Part shown: in pieces, positions 51,815 to 60,272 of the stretch | How positions within the stretch are numbered: the first letter of the stretch is position 1 | Layout of the letters: every line of letters begins with the position of its first letter | NCBI RefSeq assembly: GCF_002160025.1 | Contig: NZ_NFJU01000008.1 | Coordinates: 1 to 64,000 of the forward strand | Length of the DNA: 64,000 nt | Source of the DNA: Anaeromassilibacillus sp. An200 | GTDB taxonomy: Bacteria > Bacillota > Clostridia > Oscillospirales > Acutalibacteraceae | Reading direction: 5' to 3' | The notes under the pieces: model-generated | What the model saw: only the letters and a program-made list of their open reading frames with translations | Told to the model about the DNA's origin: nothing | Databases searched by the model: none | Program-made: the position numbers and the translations under genes

Positions 51815-52987
51815 TTAAATGCGGGCCACGCCGGATTCCCTCGCCGCCTGCGCGACAGCGGCGGCGACAGCCGCGGAAACCTTGCGGTCAAGTGCGCTCG
51901 GCAGAAGGTTGGTCACGGAAAGCTCACCTTCCGGAATGTAGGACGCGATCGCCTGCGCGGCAGCTACCAGCATCTGGTTGTTGATATCGCTTGCGCGCAC
52001 GTCGAGCGCCCCGCGGAAAATACCGGGGAACGCCAGCACATTGTTGATCTGGTTCGGATAATCGCTGCGGCCCGTGCCCACGACAGCCGCACCCGCATCC
52101 AGCGCTTCCTGCGGGAGGATCTCGGGAACCGGATTTGCCATCGCAAACACCATCGCCTTCGGCGCCATGGAACGCACCATGTCCTGCGTCACAATGCCCG
52201 GCGCGGAAACGCCGACGAACAGATCGGCTCCGGCCATCGCGTCGGCCAGCGTTCCGGCGACGCGGCGGGGATTCGTGCGTTTGGCCATCGCGGCGTGCGC
52301 CTCGCTGAGCGACGGATCGCCCTCCACAAGAATGCCGCTGCGGTCGCACAGGATCAGCTCGCCCACACCGAGCGCGAGCAGGAAGTCCGCGATCGCCGTT
52401 CCGGCCGCACCCACACCGTTGACCACACCGCGCACCTCGGACGGCTTGCGGCCCGTCAGGCGGCAGGCGTTGAGGAAAGCGGCAGCCACCACGACGGCGG
52501 TGCCGTGCTGATCGTCGTGGAACACCGGGATGTCGCACGCTTCCTTCAAACGGCGCTCAATCTCAAAGCAGCGCGGCGCGGCGATATCCTCCAGATTGAT
52601 TCCGCCGAAGCTTCCGGCAATCAGGCTCACCGTGCGCACAATTTCGTCCACATCCTTCGAGCGCACGCAGATCGGGATCGCGTCCACGTCCGCAAAGGAC
52701 TTGAACAGCGCGCATTTGCCCTCCATCACCGGCATGCCTGCTTCGGGGCCGATATCGCCCAGACCGAGTACGGCGGTGCCGTCCGTCACCACGGCCACGG
52801 TATTCCCACGCCGCGTGAGGGTGAAGCTTTTCTCCGGGTGCTTCTGGATCTCCAGACAGGGCGCGGCGACGCCCGGGGTATAGGCCAGCGAGAGATCGTC
52901 GCGCGTTTGCAGCGGAGCACGGCAGACCATTTCCACTTTGCCCTGCCACTGCTCGTGCAGCCGCAGGGATTCTTTCATATAATCCAT
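51815..52987 (-). CDS. NAD-dependent malic enzyme
   Basis: The 390-residue enzyme converts malate to pyruvate and CO2. It has AYTPGVAAPCLEI (about 35-47), GTAVLGLGDIGPEAGMPVMEGK with the catalytic Lys, metal-binding FHDDQHGTAVV, and a Rossmann fold VVNGVGAAGTAIADFLLALGVGELILCDRSG. Short bacterial form without the phosphotransacetylase domain. ATG 52987 follows GAGGG; the upstream ATG at 53023 has no ribosome site. Feeds pyruvate for fermentation. Confidence 0.93.
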   Translation of the reverse strand: MDYMKESLRLHEQWQGKVEMVCRAPLQTRDDLSLAYTPGVAAPCLEIQKHPEKSFTLTRRGNTVAVVTDGTAVLGLGDIGPEAGMPVMEGKCALFKSFADVDAIPICVRSKDVDEIVRTVSLIAGSFGGINLEDIAAPRCFEIERRLKEACDIPVFHDDQHGTAVVVAAAFLNACRLTGRKPSEVRGVVNGVGAAGTAIADFLLALGVGELILCDRSGILVEGDPSLSEAHAAMAKRTNPRRVAGTLADAMAGADLFVGVSAPGIVTQDMVRSMAPKAMVFAMANPVPEILPQEALDAGAAVVGTGRSDYPNQINNVLAFPGIFRGALDVRASDINNQMLVAAAQAIASYIPEGELSVTNLLPSALDRKVSAAVAAAVAQAARESGVARI

Positions 52988-53038
52988 CTGTATTTCCCTC
53001 TTCCGTTCGGATTCGACAGACATTGCCTGTACCGTCCT

Positions 53039-53067
53039 ATTATAGATCAGAATCCACCTTCGGAAAA
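53039..53067 (-). promoter_or_regulatory. Possible malic enzyme promoter
   Basis: TATAAT (53044-53039 on the minus strand) with a poor -35 (TTTTCC) 17 bp upstream, about 50 bp before the ATG. Confidence 0.45.
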
Positions 53068-53089
53068 GAGCCGATGAGGAATTTTTGCC

Positions 53090-53794
53090 TTACAGCTCCT
53101 CAAGAATCTCTCCCTGCACGGAGATCGTCGTCACATGCCAGGGAAGCTGCTTGCCGCACTGTGCCAGCGCACGCTGCACCGCCGCAGTGATGCCGCCGCA
53201 GCAGGGAACCTCCATGCGCACCACGGAGACGCTGCGGATATTATTGTTTTTGAGGATTTCCGTGAGCTTTTCACTGTAATCCACGCTGTCCAGCTTCGGG
53301 CAGCCCACGAGAACCACGTGGCCCCGCACGAATTTCTGGTGGAAGGAGGCAAACGCATATGCTGTACAATCTGCGGCGATCAGCAGCTTCGCCCCGTCAA
53401 AATACGGAGCCTTCACCGGGACAAGCTTGATCTGCACGGGCCACTGGCGAAGCTCACTCGCGGCGGGCGTTTGCGCTGTGTGCGGTACGGCGGGCGGGGG
53501 CGTCAGCGCACGGGACCGGCTTCCGGGGCATCCGCACGGCAGGGGCGCCTGCTTCTTCTCCTGTTTTGCGGCCTCCACTGCGGCAGCGTCATAAGCGGCA
53601 GCCTCACGTTCCTCAAAGGTGATGGCGCCCGTCGGGCAGGCGGGCAGGCAATCCCCCAGGCCGTCGCAGTAGTCCTCCCGCAGCAGCACGGCTTTTCCGT
53701 CACGCATCCCAATCGCTCCTTCATGACAAGCTTCGGCACAAGCGCCGCACCCATTGCATTTTTCCGCATTAATGTGTATAATTTTCCTTAACAT
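53090..53794 (-). CDS. Ferredoxin-type 4Fe-4S protein
   Basis: The 234-residue protein starts with one complete cluster motif CNGCGACAEACHEGAIG (13-29) and a second, altered one (CDGLGDCLPACPTGAI), followed by a linker rich in Ala and Pro with CGCPGSRSR. The C-terminal domain (KLVPVKAPYFDGAKLLIAADCTAYAFASFH and VEVPCCGGI) has further cysteines. It resembles electron-carrier or iron-sulfur proteins of anaerobes that stand alone; partner unknown. Confidence 0.82.
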   Translation of the reverse strand: MLRKIIHINAEKCNGCGACAEACHEGAIGMRDGKAVLLREDYCDGLGDCLPACPTGAITFEEREAAAYDAAAVEAAKQEKKQAPLPCGCPGSRSRALTPPPAVPHTAQTPAASELRQWPVQIKLVPVKAPYFDGAKLLIAADCTAYAFASFHQKFVRGHVVLVGCPKLDSVDYSEKLTEILKNNNIRSVSVVRMEVPCCGGITAAVQRALAQCGKQLPWHVTTISVQGEILEEL

Positions 53795-54007
53795 GGTTTT
53801 TTCCGCCTTTCCGGTTCCTCGAACTTTTCTCCGGGATCCGCCGGATTTCCGGCTTTTCCCTCTGTACGCCTTTTATCATACAGCAGCGAGGACGGTTTGT
53901 CTGTTGTTTTAACAACACAAAGCAAAAAAATATTTTTTGAAAAGGTGAAACCTCTGCAATAAAACGGGCTTTCCATGCAATTTATAAACGACAGGAGAAA
54001 AACGGAA

Positions 54008-54589
54008 ATGTTTATGACAGTAAGCGATTCCACCGCGAAACGCGGTTCAGCCTGGAATGAACAGCATACCGAACAGCTGATTGTCTCGATCGCCGGCGGA
54101 GACACCTCAGCCCTGGAGGAGCTGTATCACCTCACACAGGCCCCGCTCTATGCGTATCTGCTTTCCCTGTTAAAGAACAGTGCCGATGCCGGAGACGCCC
54201 TGCAGGACACCTATCTCGACGTCTTTACCACGGCGGCGCGCTACCAGCCTCAGGGTCATTCTCGTGCTTGGCTCTACGCCATCGCCAAAAACAAAGCAAT
54301 GATGACATTCCGGCGAAAAAAAATCCGGGGTGAGGTGCCTGAAGAGGAGTCCGGACCCGAACCGTGGGAGGATCCTCATCTGGGCCGGGAGGAACGCATG
54401 GTGCTCTCTGCCGCGCTGAACATTCTCAGCGAGGAGGAGCGGCAGATCGTCACCCTTCACGCCGTTTCAGGCTTTCGCTTCCGTGAAGTTGCTTCGTTTC
54501 TGGAGCTTCCGATCAACACTGTTCTTTCCAAATATCACCGCGCCATGAAACGGCTGCGCAGACAGCTTTCAGAGGAGGAGGGCGTATGA
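54008..54589 (+). CDS. ECF RNA polymerase sigma factor
   Basis: The 193-residue protein has sigma region 2 (LEELYHLTQAPLYAYLLSLL, DALQDTYLDVFTTAARY, SRAWLYAIAKNKAMMTFRRKK) and region 4 (LSEEERQIVTLHAVSGFRFREVASFL-LPINTVLSKYHRAMKRL). AGGAG lies 10 nt before ATG 54008; ATG 53975 and 54014 are alternatives. TGAAAC at 53946 resembles an ECF -35 element and may mean self-activation, but a matching -10 is not clear. The stop overlaps the anti-sigma start. Confidence 0.9.
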   Translation: MFMTVSDSTAKRGSAWNEQHTEQLIVSIAGGDTSALEELYHLTQAPLYAYLLSLLKNSADAGDALQDTYLDVFTTAARYQPQGHSRAWLYAIAKNKAMMTFRRKKIRGEVPEEESGPEPWEDPHLGREERMVLSAALNILSEEERQIVTLHAVSGFRFREVASFLELPINTVLSKYHRAMKRLRRQLSEEEGV

Positions 54590-56643
54590 ACAACAAAGAA
54601 ATCAAACGGTTGCTCAATCGCGCCGCACAAAGCGCCGCGCCGGATATTCTCGACTCTGTCCTCTCTGCCTGTGAGCAACAGAAAGGAAGGAATCTTGTGA
54701 TGACGAACGCACCAGTCAGCGAATCTCCCCGCAAGCGCAGAGGGATCCGCGGCCTTGCCATCGGGCTGGCCGTTCTCTGCCTCGTCCTCGTCGGAGGAAT
54801 CGGAGGCTTCTTCGGATACCAGAATTACTATGCCGTCGATTCCATCGTCGCGTTTGACGTCAACCCCAGCATCCAGCTCGAAGTGAACAAGGAGGAAAAA
54901 GTCCTCTCCGCCGAACCCCTGAATGCTGACGCTTCGAAAATCCTGTTTGACATGGATCTCAAGGGAACGGATCTGAACGTTGCGACGAACGCCATCATCG
55001 GATCCATGCTCCGCAACGGTTATCTGAGCGATATTGCCAACTCGATCCTGATCACCGTGGAAAACGGCGACGATGAAAAAGCTGCCGCCCTCCAGGAACA
55101 GCTGGTCAGCGAGATCAACCAGATCCTGGGATCGAACAACATCGAAGGCTCCATTCTGAGCCAGACGCTTTCCACCAACAACAGCGACTTGCAGCAGAAG
55201 GCCGCCACCTACAACATCTCCACCGGCAAGGCTTCTCTCATCGAAGAAATCCTCGACACCAATTCGCAGTATACTTTTGAGCAGCTCTCTTCCCTCTCCA
55301 TCCAGGAGCTGAACATCCTGGCCTCCGCCAAAGAAGTGACCGGTGTTTCCAGCAGCGGCGCGGTCAGCACCAAGGGGTATATCAGCGAGACGGATGCCCG
55401 CGACACAGCTCTCTCCGACGCCGGCGTACAGGCTTCCTCTGTGACCGTGCAGAAGCTTTTGCTGGACTGGGATGACGGCCGTGTGGTGTACGATGTCGAA
55501 TTTTACGACCGTGAAAAAACGTATGAATATGAGATCGACGCAACCTCCGGCGAAATCCTGACCCGCAAAACCGAGGTCAGCCCGCTGGCTTCCGGCGATG
55601 TGATTGGCCTGGAAGCGGCGCAGAGCGCGGCGGTCAGCGATGCGGGCGTGAGTTCCCCCACCTTCACCAAGGGAACACTGGACCGGGACAATGGACGCAG
55701 CATCTATGAAATTGAATTCATCAGCGGCAATACAAAGTATGAATATGATATTGACGCTCTTTCCGGCTCCGTGCTTTCCAGAAAGATTGAGAACGTCTCC
55801 ACCTCCACAGGCAGTGGGGTGAGCGGTGTGATCGGCGAGGACGCCGCCCGCCAGACCGCGCTCTCCGACGCAGGTCTCTCCGCTTCTGATGTCACCTTCG
55901 GTAAGGTGCAGCTTGATAATGACGATGGACGCTGGCAGTACGAGATTGAGTTCTACACCTCCTCCGGAAAGTATGAATACGATATCGACGCGCAAAGCGG
56001 TTCTATTCTTTCCAAGGAGAGCGAGGCAACCCATACGGTGACACCTCCGTCCAGCCCGACGTCATCCGCGGCTTCGGCAGAAACTACCCCCGCTCCGTCC
56101 CAGACAACGCCGCCTTCCACATCCTCGCAGACAGCATCCACCGCTCCGTCCACCTCCAGCACTCCATCCACCACGACAACGCCGAACACCAATCCCACGC
56201 TGATCAGCGAGCAGGCAGCCAAGGACGCGGCGGCAAGCGATGCCGGACTCTCTTCCTCCTCTGTCACCTTCACCCAGGTGCAGCTTGAGAAAGACGACGG
56301 ACGCTGGGAGTACGAGATCGACTTCTACGCAAACAACACAGAATATGACTACACCATCGACGCCTCCACAGGCTCCATTCTCAAACGCGAAAGCGAGCAG
56401 AAGCCTTCCTATACAAACGGTGGGACGGCAGGCGGGGGAGCCTCCTCCACCATTTCCATTGACCAGGCAAAGTCCTTGGTGCAGGCCAAGGCTCCCAACG
56501 CTACTCTGGTGGAAATTTCCTACGACTATGATGATGGAATTCCCACATATGAGGGCGAAATGCGGGAAGGCCGCACGGAATACGAATTTGAAATTGACGC
56601 GAGAAACGGCAATTTCCTGAAATGGGAAACGGATTACGACTGA
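54586..56643 (+). CDS. Membrane anti-sigma protein with RsgI-like domain and five PepSY domains
   Basis: The 685-residue protein has a short cytosolic part (1-45) that should bind the sigma factor, one membrane helix (about 52-73) and an RsgI-like domain with DVNPSIQLEVN (about 90), where RsgI proteins cut themselves at Asn-Pro. Five PepSY repeats follow, each ending in an 'YEYDIDA-SG-IL-R' unit. A Thr/Pro/Ser linker separates the third and fourth. It would sense something at the surface and free the ECF factor. Pairing RsgI-like parts with an ordinary ECF factor rather than SigI is notable. Confidence 0.85.
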   Translation: MNNKEIKRLLNRAAQSAAPDILDSVLSACEQQKGRNLVMTNAPVSESPRKRRGIRGLAIGLAVLCLVLVGGIGGFFGYQNYYAVDSIVAFDVNPSIQLEVNKEEKVLSAEPLNADASKILFDMDLKGTDLNVATNAIIGSMLRNGYLSDIANSILITVENGDDEKAAALQEQLVSEINQILGSNNIEGSILSQTLSTNNSDLQQKAATYNISTGKASLIEEILDTNSQYTFEQLSSLSIQELNILASAKEVTGVSSSGAVSTKGYISETDARDTALSDAGVQASSVTVQKLLLDWDDGRVVYDVEFYDREKTYEYEIDATSGEILTRKTEVSPLASGDVIGLEAAQSAAVSDAGVSSPTFTKGTLDRDNGRSIYEIEFISGNTKYEYDIDALSGSVLSRKIENVSTSTGSGVSGVIGEDAARQTALSDAGLSASDVTFGKVQLDNDDGRWQYEIEFYTSSGKYEYDIDAQSGSILSKESEATHTVTPPSSPTSSAASAETTPAPSQTTPPSTSSQTASTAPSTSSTPSTTTTPNTNPTLISEQAAKDAAASDAGLSSSSVTFTQVQLEKDDGRWEYEIDFYANNTEYDYTIDASTGSILKRESEQKPSYTNGGTAGGGASSTISIDQAKSLVQAKAPNATLVEISYDYDDGIPTYEGEMREGRTEYEFEIDARNGNFLKWETDYD

Positions 56644-56678
56644 TTTTTTCTTCCGCTTTTACCGACCTCTTCACAAAT

Positions 56679-56732
56679 AAAAGCCCGAAGCCCTTCCGAG
56701 CCTAAATGGCTGGGAAGGGTTTCGGGCTTTTT
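56679..56732. terminator. Bidirectional terminator between convergent genes
   Basis: AAAAGCCCGAAGCCCTTCC (56679-56697) pairs with 56713-56732, with A and T runs on both sides. It ends both the anti-sigma transcript and the DUF4132 operon. Confidence 0.92.
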
Positions 56733-56747
56733 CAAGCCAATCTGCGC

Positions 56748-59700
56748 CTACCGGTTCTTTTTCCAGTCCATATCCCGCTCCTCGCTGGAAGCGGAGGCCT
56801 TTTGCAGCTGATACACGATTTCACTGAAATAACGCGGATCCACTTCGTCCAACAGGAAAATATTCTCTCCGGTCGGCTCGTCATAGACATAGCTGCCCCG
56901 CGCCACTGTCCCGGCCCGGTAAAAAACGGCGTCGTACAGCGTCACTGTCTCCGAGGGATCGCCCACAAAGCTGCCGGAAAACGACAGGTCAACCCCGATC
57001 TCTCCGTCCTCGCGGTAAAAATCATAGAAGCCTCCCGCATCCTGCACAGACCCACGATACCATCCCATTCCCATGAGTTTTCCCATGAGCGAAAGGCAGG
57101 ACAGCATCAGGCCGCCGAAGCGTTCCAGCGACTTATGCCCTATTTCCGCTTCCATCACACGGAAGATGGGACGGCTCAGCTGTTCGATGGACTGCTCCAC
57201 CTCGTAATCCTCCAGCTGCTGCTTCCAGCCCTCCAGCTCCTCCGGAGAAAGCTCAATCGGATGCACAAGGCCGATGCGGCCTTCTCCGGGCAGCGTATAT
57301 TCCTCTTCCTCGCGGGTATTGAAGCTGCCGTCCTCCATATACCGGAAGGTTTCCTTCAGCTTATTCCCTTCATACACGCCCCAGATCAGGCTGATGGCAA
57401 ACTGGTGCATGATGGGATTTTTGACAAACAGCTTCTCCCAGTTGTCCGCGCTCCACTGGCGGTTCACGGAAAGTGCCAGCTCCAAGCGAAGCTTCTGCGC
57501 GTCCACGGTGGTTTTCAGCTGCTTTTTGAGCGCTTTGAATGCGGCAAACGCTTCCTCCGCTTTGGCCAGATCGTCATTCTTGCCGGGAGACGGCATCGTT
57601 TTCAGCCGCTTATCACCACAGGTCACTTCCATCTCCAGAGACGGGGACAGAGACACGGTAAAGCTGCGGGTTCCATAGTCGAAGGTGCGGCTCAGATCCG
57701 ATCCGAAGCCGAGATCGGGGACAATACGATCCGCCAGCTCCTCCTGGGAAATGCCCAGTTTCTTCGCGGCCTCCTGCATGGCCTGGCCCGCCGCCGCCTT
57801 CACCTGCCGGAACTTGAATTTCCGGGAGATGCTGTCCACCGTGAGCAGAGCCTCCGGCACGGGGCTCATGACAAGGGCATGAACGGCCTCGCAGGCGATG
57901 GCCCCTCTGGCGTTCTGCGGCCACTCGGCCACCTGCCGCTTGATCATCGCCACAGCCTCACCGCCGCCATAGAGCGAAGCGAAGGTGAGCACCCATTTCT
58001 GCTTGGACTGCGCGCCCTGCTGAATCCAGCGGTCCAGCACCTCGCAGGCAAACACCGCCAGATCACCTGGGTGCAGCTCGTTGACCAAGAGGGCGCAGGC
58101 CTGCACCGGATCGTGCTCCCAGCTCTCTGAACAGCAGATCAGAAGGGCTTGCAGCAGGCTTTCCTCCGCCTGCGTGCCGTCTTTGCGGCGCACGGGAAGG
58201 AAGGGGCTGGAAAAGAGCCACTGTATTTTCCGGGTCTTACCGCCCTTGAGCATCGCGGCGGCCTGCTCCTCCGGAGTGGCCGGAGCTGCGCCGGCGCCTT
58301 TCTCCTCCACCACGCCCAGAAGGCCCTGGCACTGGATCGCGAGCTTCTGGCTCTTCTCCTTTGCCAGCATGGCGGTAAGCTCCTTGGCAAACGGCTCCGC
58401 TCCCCATTCGCCGATCACCTCCAGCGCCATCTCGCGCTCTGCCGCCTTCTTGGACAGCAAGAGGGCTTTCACGCCGTCCTCCCAGTCGCGATGCTTCCCA
58501 TATATCGCGCGCAAAAGCTTGCGCACCTGCTTCGAGGTTTCGCCCGCGCAGGCCAGCAGATCCTCCCGATACTCCTGCGGGAAAGCGGCCATGGCATTCA
58601 CCGCCGCGCTCCGGCCAAAAACGGAGCCCTCACGCGCAATCCGGGGCAGCTCCGCGGCAAATGTGTCGTGGTGGGCAATCAGATAGTTCTCCGTCCCCTG
58701 CATGCAATCGAGCCGTTTAATTTCATCATACAGGCTCTCCACAGCTATCTCCAGCGCTTCAACCGCCTGAGGCATCGAAAGACCGGTGTGCAGCGCCCGC
58801 GTCAGGAACTCGCCAGCGCTCTTCACCATATCCCCTCCGTTCAGCCAGCTTTTCATGGCGATATGAAAATGTCCAAACAGGCAGACCGCCAGGCAGCGAT
58901 CGGCAAACTCGTCCTCATAGCTGGACAGATAGGAGCACAGCACCGGGCTGTTAAACCAGATATTTCCACTCGAGGAACGGGTTTTCAGGAAATCCTCCAT
59001 GCTCTGCTGCCCGGACAGAAAGCGTTTCACCAGGCTTTTCTCCGAGGGGTCCGCGAAAGCGTTAAGCAAAGAGTCCGTCACGCGGCTGTGAAGCGACTGC
59101 ACGGACTCTTCCATCGCCACTTTGACCAGCCCGGGAACAGCCTCGCGGAACAGGTTGAGAGTCTGCACCTCCCCCGCCAGCAGCTGCTGCGTTACGGTAT
59201 CCTGTACGCCTTTCGGATCGCGCGCTTTCAGCCTGCGGAGCAGATCAACATACAGGGCGTGCTGCTCCTCCTGGGAAAGATACCGCGTGTGCAGAAAGTT
59301 CATCATTCCTCTTTGCGAAAAAAGCTTTTTCACAGATATCCGTCCGGCCAGCCAGGGCAGCGCCTCCTTTGCCTCCTCCGGTGCGGCGGATTGCAGGCAG
59401 GTGCGGAACGTCTGCGCGGGATTGCATTGCAGGCACAGCGTGAGAAACATTTCCGCGGCCGGCAGACGGCCCAGCAGAAGGAAGCAGCAGGGCAGCTCCT
59501 GTGATGAGTAATCCAGGGCGCGCGCCACCCCGTTTGCGTGGGAAAAGGCGGAAATCACCTTTTCCGAAAGAATTTGGGGACCATCCCCCCGCAGATATCG
59601 TTCCAGATCGGAGAGCTGGCCCGGCGTGCAGGCAATTTTTCCCGCCTCGCGCAGCGTCATGTTCAGCATATCAATGAAAATAGACCTCATCTGCCCGGCG

Positions 59701-60272
59701 TGCGGCCCCTCCGGCGCATAGCGCAGATACAAAGCCCCCAGAACAGGGCTCCCCTTCACGTTTCTCCGAAGCCACAGGCTTTGCGCTTCCATCAGGAGTT
59801 CCGGTTCCTCGCACGCAATCCGTTCCAGCTCGTCCAGGGCAACCCAGTGGTATTCCGGGCCGGTGAAATGTGCCAGAACCGCCGCCCGGGCCGCCGGGGC
59901 GATCAGCTCATCCAACGTTACGCCGCAGCAAAGCTTTGTTTCCCAGGAAGCGTCACCGTAAAACTGTCTGCCGACCAGATAACTAAGCAGATACGCCATC
60001 TGATCGCCTGCCAGAGCCCAAAACGCTTTCAGCAGCCTCTGGAAAAGCCTCGGATCCTCCTTCCCCCACACAGCGGCGAGTGGGTACATCTCGCTTTGAA
60101 GGGAGAGGGGATTTGCCAGCGGCTTTATGTTTTCCAGCAGCTCAGGGCGCTCCGGCTGTTCCAGGTCGAGATACTCGATCAGGGATTCCCGCGCGCGATC
60201 TGCCAGCTTCAGGACGTCCGCCGCCCGCTCTGCCAGAACGTATTCCTTCGGGGATGTAGTTTCCATTCTCAT
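56748..60272 (-). CDS. DUF4132 protein (YehI/MolR-like)
   Basis: The 1174-residue protein consists mostly of alpha-helical HEAT-like repeats. The C-terminal part (about 850-1100: LTVDSISRKFKFRQVKAAAGQAM, ELADRIVPDLGF and GKNDDLAKAEEAFAAFKALKKQL) is the DUF4132 domain. No WGR domain is seen at the start, unlike E. coli YehI. ATG 60272 overlaps the SWIM gene stop. It is last in the operon with SWIM, VWA and DUF5682 genes. Function unknown; a scaffold or effector in a MoxR-VWA system is likely. Confidence 0.85.
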   Translation of the reverse strand: MRMETTSPKEYVLAERAADVLKLADRARESLIEYLDLEQPERPELLENIKPLANPLSLQSEMYPLAAVWGKEDPRLFQRLLKAFWALAGDQMAYLLSYLVGRQFYGDASWETKLCCGVTLDELIAPAARAAVLAHFTGPEYHWVALDELERIACEEPELLMEAQSLWLRRNVKGSPVLGALYLRYAPEGPHAGQMRSIFIDMLNMTLREAGKIACTPGQLSDLERYLRGDGPQILSEKVISAFSHANGVARALDYSSQELPCCFLLLGRLPAAEMFLTLCLQCNPAQTFRTCLQSAAPEEAKEALPWLAGRISVKKLFSQRGMMNFLHTRYLSQEEQHALYVDLLRRLKARDPKGVQDTVTQQLLAGEVQTLNLFREAVPGLVKVAMEESVQSLHSRVTDSLLNAFADPSEKSLVKRFLSGQQSMEDFLKTRSSSGNIWFNSPVLCSYLSSYEDEFADRCLAVCLFGHFHIAMKSWLNGGDMVKSAGEFLTRALHTGLSMPQAVEALEIAVESLYDEIKRLDCMQGTENYLIAHHDTFAAELPRIAREGSVFGRSAAVNAMAAFPQEYREDLLACAGETSKQVRKLLRAIYGKHRDWEDGVKALLLSKKAAEREMALEVIGEWGAEPFAKELTAMLAKEKSQKLAIQCQGLLGVVEEKGAGAAPATPEEQAAAMLKGGKTRKIQWLFSSPFLPVRRKDGTQAEESLLQALLICCSESWEHDPVQACALLVNELHPGDLAVFACEVLDRWIQQGAQSKQKWVLTFASLYGGGEAVAMIKRQVAEWPQNARGAIACEAVHALVMSPVPEALLTVDSISRKFKFRQVKAAAGQAMQEAAKKLGISQEELADRIVPDLGFGSDLSRTFDYGTRSFTVSLSPSLEMEVTCGDKRLKTMPSPGKNDDLAKAEEAFAAFKALKKQLKTTVDAQKLRLELALSVNRQWSADNWEKLFVKNPIMHQFAISLIWGVYEGNKLKETFRYMEDGSFNTREEEEYTLPGEGRIGLVHPIELSPEELEGWKQQLEDYEVEQSIEQLSRPIFRVMEAEIGHKSLERFGGLMLSCLSLMGKLMGMGWYRGSVQDAGGFYDFYREDGEIGVDLSFSGSFVGDPSETVTLYDAVFYRAGTVARGSYVYDEPTGENIFLLDEVDPRYFSEIVYQLQKASASSEERDMDWKKNR

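Noticed and set aside
47555-53077. Large plus-strand frames opposite the J-protein, Hsp70 and malic enzyme genes
   Set aside because: All mirror well-supported minus-strand genes and carry no recognisable domain or ribosome site.
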